Assembly: GCA_964422615.1 (NCBI GenBank)
Contig: CAYRBJ010000004.1
Location: 1 to 64,000 of the forward strand
DNA: 64,000 nucleotides
Reading direction: 5' to 3'
From: DATLWN01 sp964422615
GTDB taxonomy: Bacteria; Pseudomonadota; Zetaproteobacteria; Mariprofundales; Mariprofundaceae
Shown here: piece after piece, positions 25,472-31,704 of the stretch
How the letters are laid out: the number at the start of each line of letters is the position of its first letter
Position numbering within the stretch: position 1 is the first letter of the stretch
The notes under the pieces: generated by a model
Seen by the model: only the letters and a program-made list of their open reading frames with translations
Databases searched by the model: none
Told to the model about the DNA's origin: nothing
Program-made: the position numbers and the translations under genes

Positions 25472-26299
25472 TCAGTGGTGGAGCCATGCCTTGATCATTT
25501 TGTCGCCGAAATAGGCCAGCAGCAGCAGCACATAGGCTGTGATGACCATGATCGCGGACTTGCGGCCGTGCATCGATGCCCGGCTGCGGCGGACCAGTGG
25601 TACCATGATGACGATCCAGGAAAAGATGGCGAGCATCACCTTGTGACTGACCAGACGAAAGTGGGAAAAGGCCTCCCACTGCCAGGCCAGACCGGTCAGG
25701 ATGCTGATGCCGATCATCCAGGCCGCCAGGCGCAATTGCGCCATCATATGTGCCTCAATCTCGGTGATCGACGGCATGGCCTCGATCAGGGGGCTGATCG
25801 ATTTGCGCTTCAGGGCCCGATCCAGTTGCCAGAGCATCACCGCATGCAGCGCCGACAGTGTCAGTACGGCATAGCCGCACAATGAGATCAGCATGTGGCC
25901 GGTTTCGAGCAGCGAGCGGGTCTGGATCCATTCCGTGGTCGCGTCGTGCGGCAGGAACGGAATCAGGAGCAGCGGGATGGCGATGACGGGCAACACGAAC
26001 AGGCCCAGGCCGCCGTGACGGTGCCGAAGGGCGCCGACGAAATAGATGCCCTGCACCAGCAGCGTGGAAATGGCCACCGCCGTCGACAGCGTGAACAGGA
26101 AGCCGGTTGCGGTGAAGGATTCAAGCTTTATCCAGCCCCAGAACGTCAGCACCATGGAGACGGGCACCGCCGAGGCCACCATGATGTGGACGCGTTTGGC
26201 CAGCCATTCCGGCGTCAGGTGCCAGACATTGGCCCATAGCAAGACGGCGCTCAGCGCTGTCAGGATGCCGGCAAGCGTGAACAGGATGGACGATGTCAT
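25472..26299 (-). CDS. ypjD: YpjD/CorE-like inner-membrane protein of the CcsA cytochrome c assembly family
   Basis: The 275-residue protein has about eight membrane helices and the CcsA/HemX layout, with GYAVLTLSALHAVMLWQLD, WQWEAFSHFRLVSHK and IMVPLVRR in the conserved core. The family core normally binds heme through histidines; H134 (TGHMLIS), H151 and H221 (LVSHKVM) are candidates by rough count. It lies 18 bases upstream of corB on the same strand. The E. coli homologue is linked to CorB function, not to cytochrome c. No cytochrome c genes are adjacent, so I favour the CorE-type role. Confidence 0.85.
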   Translation of the reverse strand: MTSSILFTLAGILTALSAVLLWANVWHLTPEWLAKRVHIMVASAVPVSMVLTFWGWIKLESFTATGFLFTLSTAVAISTLLVQGIYFVGALRHRHGGLGLFVLPVIAIPLLLIPFLPHDATTEWIQTRSLLETGHMLISLCGYAVLTLSALHAVMLWQLDRALKRKSISPLIEAMPSITEIEAHMMAQLRLAAWMIGISILTGLAWQWEAFSHFRLVSHKVMLAIFSWIVIMVPLVRRSRASMHGRKSAIMVITAYVLLLLAYFGDKMIKAWLHH

Positions 26300-26451
26300 C
26301 GGAAGAACGAAATCGGTTACGCGTCAGGCGACAGGATGACTATGTGTCGGGGTACCCATGCCCCTTTTATATCCGATGCCGTGACAATCCGCAACGCCGC
26401 CTTTTGCCGGCCTGTGGTTGACGCTGGGCCAATGCCAGCCAAAATCGGCCC

Positions 26452-27138
26452 ATGAAGATAGGTGTGCTGCTGCTGGCGGCCGGCAAGGGTGACCGGATGG
26501 GCGGCGACGTACCCAAGCAGTATCTGCTGGTGGATGGCAAACCGCTGCTGCTGCTGGCCCTCGAGAGCCTGGCGCGTGAGCCCAGATTCAGTGTCGTGCA
26601 GCCGGTAATCGCAGATGGAGACCGGCGCTATGCCGAAGCGGTGGGGCAGGCGCATTTTCCCTTTTGCCTGCTGCCCGCTGTCAGCGGAGGCAGGGAGCGC
26701 GCGGATTCCATGCGCAACGGCCTGGCGGCCCTACCGGCCGATGTGGAATGGGTGGCTGTGCATGATGCCGCGCGGCCCATTCCCTCGCCGGCATTGCTCG
26801 CCAGGGTGCTCGATATGGCTGTCGCCCACGGCGCAGCCGTACCGGGGTTGGCGGTGCATGACACGATCAAGCAGGTGGATGACCATGGTAAGGTCGTTTG
26901 TACCCTCCGGCGTTCGGTTCTGCGTGCAGTACAGACCCCTCAGGTGGCCCGGCGGGCATGGCTTGAGCAGGCCCTGGCGTCGTCGGTACAGGGCGGGGTG
27001 GAATGGACCGATGATGCCTCCCTGCTTGAAGCGGCGGGTTTTCCGGTCTATGTCAGTATCGGCGAGGAAAATAACCGCAAGATCACCACGCCTGAGGATC
27101 TGGCGTGGTTGGGCCGCCTGATGGCAGGCCGGGTCTAG
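26452..27138 (+). CDS. ispD: 2-C-methyl-D-erythritol 4-phosphate cytidylyltransferase
   Basis: The 228-residue protein begins MKIGVLLLAAGKGDRMGGDVPKQ, the CTP-binding signature of IspD; DAARPIPSPALLARVL and VQTPQV motifs follow, and the C-terminus has TEDLAWLGRLM-like sequence after NNRKITTPEDL. It attaches CMP to methylerythritol phosphate in the non-mevalonate isoprenoid pathway. ispF follows after eight bases, the usual proteobacterial order. The ribosome binding site is weak. Confidence 0.94.
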   Translation: MKIGVLLLAAGKGDRMGGDVPKQYLLVDGKPLLLLALESLAREPRFSVVQPVIADGDRRYAEAVGQAHFPFCLLPAVSGGRERADSMRNGLAALPADVEWVAVHDAARPIPSPALLARVLDMAVAHGAAVPGLAVHDTIKQVDDHGKVVCTLRRSVLRAVQTPQVARRAWLEQALASSVQGGVEWTDDASLLEAAGFPVYVSIGEENNRKITTPEDLAWLGRLMAGRV

Positions 27139-27146
27139 GAGGCAGC

Positions 27147-27635
27147 ATGGACATACGTGTCGGGCACGGCTTCGATGTGCATGCCCTGGTCGAGGGTCGC
27201 CGGCTGGTGCTGGGGGGTGTGCAGATCCCTCATGCGCAGGGCCTGGCTGGCCATTCGGATGCCGACGTGCTGATTCACGCCCTGTGCGATGCCATTCTCG
27301 GTGCCGCCGGACTGGGGGATATCGGCCGGCATTTTCCGGATACCGACGAGCGCTACCGCGGAGCGGACAGTTCCGAGCTGCTGCGGAGCGTGCTGGAAAA
27401 GGCTGCCGTGGCAGGATGGCAGGTCGGCAATGCTGATATCACCATTGTGGCGCAGGCACCGAAGCTGGCACCGTACATTGAGTCCATGCGCACGCATCTG
27501 GCTACCCTGTGCCGGGTGTCCGTCGCGCAACTGAACGTCAAGGCGACCACGACCGAACGCCTCGGCTTCATCGGGCGGGAGCAAGGCATTGCGGCCCATG
27601 CCGTGGTGCTGCTGGTGCACGTCGAGGATCGCTGA
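27147..27635 (+). CDS. ispF: 2-C-methyl-D-erythritol 2,4-cyclodiphosphate synthase
   Basis: The ATG at 27147 follows AGGAGG and gives 162 residues, the normal length. Metal ligands are in GHGFDVH (D9, H11 by count) and in the LAGHSDADVLIHALCDA segment; the substrate loop is HFPDTDERYRGADS, and KATTTERLGFIG is the nucleotide-binding element. It cyclises the IspE product with loss of CMP. The product supplies isoprenoids, including the tail used by UbiA. Confidence 0.96.
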   Translation: MDIRVGHGFDVHALVEGRRLVLGGVQIPHAQGLAGHSDADVLIHALCDAILGAAGLGDIGRHFPDTDERYRGADSSELLRSVLEKAAVAGWQVGNADITIVAQAPKLAPYIESMRTHLATLCRVSVAQLNVKATTTERLGFIGREQGIAAHAVVLLVHVEDR

Positions 27636-28063
27636 TGGACTCCACGGGCATCCGCCAGTTCTACGCCGCCTGCGATGCTGCGCACCGGGAATTCTTTTCG
27701 ACCCTGATCGATGAATGGGTGCAGGCCGGTCTGCCGTGGTTATGGCATGAGCGCGGCGTGGCCTTGTGTGCCCGCACGGCCACGCGGGAGCAGCGGCCCG
27801 TGCTCTTTGTGCTGGAAAACGGCGCTGGCGGTCGCAGGGAGGCCATCAGCCTGAAGCTCGATGTATGGCATGATGCGCTGGGGCATGCCGATGCGGACCG
27901 TTTTCTGAACGCCCTGCAGAGCATGGACGGTCTGAAGTATGGCAAGCGGGATGGGGAGATCGTGCTGCACGAACCCGGGCATGCGTCCGGCCCGCTCCAG
28001 CATGAACTGCGCCGGCACATCCAGGCTCTGGCATTGCGGCTCAGGGATCTGATCGGGCTCTAG
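27635..28063 (+). CDS. Hypothetical protein, 142 residues
   Basis: The ATG overlaps the ispF stop by one base (TGATG), so translation is probably coupled. I do not recognise the family. The sequence is soluble and without a signal peptide, with an N-terminal helix (IRQFYAACDAAHREFFSTLIDEW), a strand-rich middle (GVALCARTA, PVLFVLENG, AISLKLDVWHDAL) and a C-terminal helix (LQHELRRHIQALALRLRDLIGL). Codon use matches its neighbours, and the position just after ispF suggests expression with the isoprenoid genes. Its stop shares CTAG with the convergent zinc-ribbon gene. Confidence 0.7.
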   Translation: MDSTGIRQFYAACDAAHREFFSTLIDEWVQAGLPWLWHERGVALCARTATREQRPVLFVLENGAGGRREAISLKLDVWHDALGHADADRFLNALQSMDGLKYGKRDGEIVLHEPGHASGPLQHELRRHIQALALRLRDLIGL

Positions 28064-29013
28064 CGGAACAGCGGCGGTATGACGTTCAGCGTGAATTCGC
28101 CGGCATGCCGCGGCAAGTCGGTGATGACCAGAATGAAGCCGCGGCTACCCGCCGCAGCCACCGGCACATTGTCCTGGGGCGGTGGCACCCACGGAGCGTG
28201 CCGGATGGCGTCGATTGCGGGCGGCAGGGTGATGGGGTATGTCCTGCGTTTGACCGTCTTGTCCGAGTGAATGGCATCGTAGACCGTGACCTCGATCCAT
28301 GGCGTTGCCAGTTGGGTATGCAACAGGTTGTCGACCCTTCCTTCGATGACCAGCACGGCACTGCCGTCATCCCGTTTCAGCCATTCGGCGTGCACGCTGT
28401 CGGGAGGGATGCGCCAATCGCTGGCATGCACGGTGATCGGGAGATGGAGATTCAGCAACGTGCTGCGCACCCAGGTATTTTCGGCCCAGGACTGGTGGTT
28501 GTAGGCGAAGCCGGCAATCGCCACGATCAGCATGACCCCGGACATCCAGGTCAGCAGACGCGGGGCGCGGCGTTCCGGCGTCAGGGTATCGGTCTCCTTT
28601 GCCGGGGGCGGGGCTGCCGCGGCCACCGGCTCCGGGAGCCTCTGCGGCTTCTTGGCTGTGGGGCGCTGCCGGTCCTGCGGCACATCGGCATGTTTTTTCT
28701 GTTCCCCGCCCGGGGGTGAAACCGGCGACAGGGTGTCGGTGGAGGCCAGGCGTTCCAGAAACAGGGGTGGTTGCGCGTGGGAATCGGCCGGCTGGTAGCG
28801 TATTCCACCCTGTGGCTTTTCCGGTCGCGCTTTTTCGAACAGACCCATTTGTCCATCCGGCACACTCGGCGCTTGCCGATCCTGCCCGGACGAGCCGACC
28901 ATACCCTCGCCCATGCGGAACTCATTATGGCAGCGCGAGCACAGGAAACTGACATCCGGCTCGGCGGTTGCCACTTCGTAGATGGCCTGGCAATGGGGGC
29001 AGGCAATGCGCAT
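28060..29013 (-). CDS. MJ0042 zinc-ribbon / DUF3426 membrane protein
   Basis: The chosen start gives MRIACPHCQ, typical for the family; upstream in-frame ATGs at 29040 and 29094 are possible, and none has a clear ribosome binding site. The 317-residue protein has an N-terminal zinc ribbon (CPHC...CSRC), a long proline-rich disordered stretch, a membrane helix near residue 165-185 (LLTWMSGVMLIVAIAGFAY) and a periplasmic DUF3426 beta domain. Function is unknown. It is divergent from ftsE, and similar proteins are often found near division or motility genes. Confidence 0.8.
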   Translation of the reverse strand: MRIACPHCQAIYEVATAEPDVSFLCSRCHNEFRMGEGMVGSSGQDRQAPSVPDGQMGLFEKARPEKPQGGIRYQPADSHAQPPLFLERLASTDTLSPVSPPGGEQKKHADVPQDRQRPTAKKPQRLPEPVAAAAPPPAKETDTLTPERRAPRLLTWMSGVMLIVAIAGFAYNHQSWAENTWVRSTLLNLHLPITVHASDWRIPPDSVHAEWLKRDDGSAVLVIEGRVDNLLHTQLATPWIEVTVYDAIHSDKTVKRRTYPITLPPAIDAIRHAPWVPPPQDNVPVAAAGSRGFILVITDLPRHAGEFTLNVIPPLFR

Positions 29014-29092
29014 GGGCGCATGCTGAACGCTCGGCTGCATATTGTCAGCCCGGCAGGTGACATTCTGCGGATGGCTGGCTACTTTATCCGCC

Positions 29093-29794
29093 ATGAACGA
29101 TGTGCCGCTGCAGGTTGAAATGGAGCAGCTGATGCTGAGATATCCTACGGGCAAGGTGGCCGTTTCCGGGGTTTCCCTGAGTATCGCCAAGGGGCAGTTC
29201 ATCTATCTGATCGGCGAGAGCGGTGCGGGAAAATCCTCGCTGATGCGCATGTTCTACGGAGCGGCCCGGCCGAGTTCCGGGGTGCTGAAGGTGGAGCAGC
29301 TCGATATGCGTTCCGCGGCGGAGTCGCGGGTGCGACAATTGCGCCAGCGCATCGGCATCATCTTTCAGGATCACAAGCTGCTGTTTTCGCGCACGGTATT
29401 CGAGAATGTGGCCCTGCCGTTGCGCGTGCAGGGATGGAAGCGCGATCGCCTGGTGCCGCGGGTGCAGAAAGTGCTGGAGTTTGTCGGTCTCGGGGATCGC
29501 CTGTGGTCCTATCCGGAGACGCTGTCCGGGGGAGAGCAACAACGGGTGGCGATCGCCCGCGCCATGAGTGCCAATCCGCCGATGATTCTGGCCGACGAGC
29601 CGACGGGTAATCTGGATGTCGATACGGCGCAGCGCGTTCTCGATTACCTGATGGGGCTCAATGCCCAGGGCACGACCGTCATCATGGCGACACATGATCT
29701 GCAGCTTCTTGAATCGCATCCGGGACGCGTCATCCGCTTGCATCAAGGGGCGCTGGTTTCCGATTCGCAGGCAGGACAGGCTTATGTCGATTGA
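29093..29794 (+). CDS. ftsE: Cell division ATP-binding protein FtsE
   Basis: An ATG at 29093 gives 233 residues; an internal ATG at 29120 would give 224, nearer the family norm, so the start is uncertain. ABC motifs are GESGAGKSS (Walker A), LSGGEQQRVAIARA (signature) and PPMILADEPTGNLD (Walker B). With FtsX it forms the divisome complex that turns on periplasmic murein hydrolases through EnvC-like activators. The first candidate start codon shares CATG with the divergent zinc-ribbon frame. Confidence 0.95.
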   Translation: MNDVPLQVEMEQLMLRYPTGKVAVSGVSLSIAKGQFIYLIGESGAGKSSLMRMFYGAARPSSGVLKVEQLDMRSAAESRVRQLRQRIGIIFQDHKLLFSRTVFENVALPLRVQGWKRDRLVPRVQKVLEFVGLGDRLWSYPETLSGGEQQRVAIARAMSANPPMILADEPTGNLDVDTAQRVLDYLMGLNAQGTTVIMATHDLQLLESHPGRVIRLHQGALVSDSQAGQAYVD

Positions 29795-30665
29795 CATTCC
29801 CGCCGGCGTGCGCCCGCGGCTGCCGGGCGGCTTCAAGCTGCCCCCGTTCGGCATGCACCAGGTGCTGGCGCTGGGCATCGTCGCCGTTGCCCTGTGGGCC
29901 ATGGGCCTGATCGGTCTCGGGGTGCAGATGGTCGGTCAGTGGGTCGGGAGCTGGCAGAACGAGATCCGCATCCATGTCTATCTCGACAACAAGGATGCGG
30001 CCTCCTCCGATAAGCTCAGCCAGGCCTTGGCCGCCATCCCGGGCGTGCAGGGGGTGCGCACCATTTCCCAGGACGAGGCGGTGGCGTGGATGCACCGGTG
30101 GCTGGCGGGGACCGGGGTGGACGATGCCACGCTGGCCAAGCGGCTGCCGATCAGTTTCGCGGTGTCGATCGGTGATCATGCCGGCAAGTTCCTGTTTCGT
30201 GATATCCGTGATGTGGCCGGGAAGTTCGGGGCGAAGGTCAACCGGGAGGAGATCAGCCTGGCCCGGGCTCATGACTGGCTGCAGAACCTGCACAAGCTGG
30301 CGTGGTTCATGGAGGGGGTGATGGCGCTGGCCATGGCCCTGATCATCGCCAATACCCTGCGCATCACGCTGATCGCCCGGGCCGACGAATTGCATCTGAT
30401 GCGCCTGATGGGGGCCAGGGAGTGGTTCGTGCGCATGCCGTTTCTGCTCGAGGGCGTATTGGTCGGACTGATGGCGGGCGTGCTGGCCTGGGGGATGCAA
30501 TGGCCACTGGTGTGGGCGCTGGGCGACTGGCTACATACGCTGGCCGTGCAGCCGCATCTGGGCTTGCTGTTGCCGGAGTTGGTGCTGGGCGGAGCGATAA
30601 CCGGCCTGCTGGGAGCTTTGGTGGCCACCATGCGGCGGATATCCCCCGATCTTGTCGATTACTGA
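29784..30665 (+). CDS. ftsX: Cell division permease FtsX
   Basis: The ATG at 29784 overlaps the end of ftsE by 11 bases. The 293-residue protein has one membrane helix after a short cytoplasmic tail (about residues 25-50), a periplasmic domain (about 58-165, with IRIHVYLDNKDAASSDKLSQ) and three more helices, the FtsX layout. LMRLMGAREWFVRMPFLLEG is the conserved cytoplasmic motif before the last helices. It couples FtsE ATP hydrolysis to cell-wall cleavage at the septum. The AmiC-type amidase encoded at 57082 is a plausible downstream target. Confidence 0.93.
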   Translation: MSIDIPAGVRPRLPGGFKLPPFGMHQVLALGIVAVALWAMGLIGLGVQMVGQWVGSWQNEIRIHVYLDNKDAASSDKLSQALAAIPGVQGVRTISQDEAVAWMHRWLAGTGVDDATLAKRLPISFAVSIGDHAGKFLFRDIRDVAGKFGAKVNREEISLARAHDWLQNLHKLAWFMEGVMALAMALIIANTLRITLIARADELHLMRLMGAREWFVRMPFLLEGVLVGLMAGVLAWGMQWPLVWALGDWLHTLAVQPHLGLLLPELVLGGAITGLLGALVATMRRISPDLVDY

Positions 30666-30672
30666 ACACCGG

Positions 30673-30701
30673 TTGACTGGAATCCCTGTTTGCGGTTCAA
30701 T
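30673..30701 (+). promoter_or_regulatory. Promoter of rpoH
   Basis: TTGACT (30673-30678) and TTCAAT (30696-30701) are 17 bases apart. The -10 element abuts the CIRCE operator, so a bound repressor would cover the transcription start. Confidence 0.6.
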
Positions 30702-30727
30702 TAGCACTCAATAATCGAGAGTGCTAA
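30701..30727 (+). promoter_or_regulatory. CIRCE operator (HrcA-binding inverted repeat)
   Basis: TTAGCACTC (30701-30709), nine bases, GAGTGCTAA (30719-30727). This is the full CIRCE consensus with no mismatch. It lies between the rpoH promoter and the start codon at 30750. HrcA represses genes carrying this element and is inactivated by heat when GroEL is titrated. The hrcA gene itself is not in the window. Confidence 0.97.
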
Positions 30728-30749
30728 TTCTGCAGAAATTGGAGGTGCC

Positions 30750-31568
30750 ATGATTGCTTCGGCCGTGGATATGTCGAGCCTGAACCTGTTCTACCGTGAT
30801 GTCCGCCGGATCGACCGGTTGACGACCGATCAGGAACTGGCGCTGGCCCGACGCTGGCATTCGGAGCGCGATCTCGATGCCGCCAAGCAATTGATTTATG
30901 CCAACTTGCATGCCGTAGCCGGTATCGCCCGTGAATACCGCCACTTCGGTCTGCCGGAAATGGATCTGATCCAGGAAGGGACGTTGGGCCTGATGCATGC
31001 CGTCAAACGCTTCGATCCGGAGCGGGGCTTCCGGCTGATGACCTATGCCTCCTGGTGGGTACGTGCGGCCATCCATGATTTCATTCTGCGCTCCTGGAGC
31101 ATCGTCAAGCTGGGGACCAGTAAGCTGCAGCGCCGCATCTTTGCCGGCCTGAAGCAGGCGCGTACCTCCATTGCGGCCATGGAAGGCCATGGTGCCGATG
31201 AAGTGGCGGCGGATTTTGGCGTGACCGGGGAGAAGTTCCGCGAGGCCGCCAATGCCTACCTGTTGCGCGATGTTTCCCTGGATGCCGATGTCGAGGGTCG
31301 TTCCATGGTCGCTTCCCTGGAGGCACCGGAGGCAACCCCCGAACAGGCGATGATTGAGGCGGATTGGGAAAATCATCGCCATGCAAGGCTGCAGGAATCC
31401 CTGGCGGACCTGAACGAACGCGAGCGCCTGATCCTTTCCCAGCGCTACATGTCCGAGGAGCCGGCCACGCTGAAGCAGCTTTCCGAGCAGCTCGGGGTTT
31501 CGATCGAGCGGGTACGCCAGCTCGAAGCCAGGGGGCTGAAACGCCTGCGCGAGTCGCTTTCCGACTGA
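30750..31568 (+). CDS. rpoH: RNA polymerase heat-shock sigma factor (sigma 32)
   Basis: GGAGGT precedes the ATG by three bases. The 272-residue protein has sigma region 2 (AKQLIYANLHAVAGIAREYRHFGLPEMDLIQEG, then FDPERGFRLMTYASWWVRAAI), a region between 2 and 3 with QRRIFAGLKQAR that corresponds to the RpoH box, and region 4 with a helix-turn-helix (LKQLSEQLGVSIERVRQLEARGLKRLRE). It directs polymerase to heat-shock promoters. The gene follows ftsE-ftsX, as in E. coli, but here carries a CIRCE element, linking it to HrcA. Confidence 0.95.
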   Translation: MIASAVDMSSLNLFYRDVRRIDRLTTDQELALARRWHSERDLDAAKQLIYANLHAVAGIAREYRHFGLPEMDLIQEGTLGLMHAVKRFDPERGFRLMTYASWWVRAAIHDFILRSWSIVKLGTSKLQRRIFAGLKQARTSIAAMEGHGADEVAADFGVTGEKFREAANAYLLRDVSLDADVEGRSMVASLEAPEATPEQAMIEADWENHRHARLQESLADLNERERLILSQRYMSEEPATLKQLSEQLGVSIERVRQLEARGLKRLRESLSD

Positions 31569-31591
31569 GATTCCCGCGGTTGATCTACGGA

Positions 31592-31624
31592 AACGGGCCT
31601 GTTGCATCCACAACAGGCCCGTTC
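31592..31624 (+). terminator. Strong hairpin after rpoH, probable terminator
   Basis: AACGGGCCTGTTG and CAACAGGCCCGTT form a 13-base perfect stem with a short CATC-type loop. No T-tract follows, so it could also protect the 3' end or work with Rho. Confidence 0.55.
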
Positions 31625-31704
31625 CGCGTACTGGGGCGGGGTCACGGGCTTTCTTTTGGGTTGGCTTGCCCCCATCATTGCCGCACCCTTGGAAACGGAG
31701 GCGA

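Noticed and set aside
31569..31704. Possible leader-peptide or T-box control before leuS
   Set aside because: No leucine-rich leader frame and no T-box core sequence; the region holds the rpoH hairpin and an ordinary ribosome binding site.
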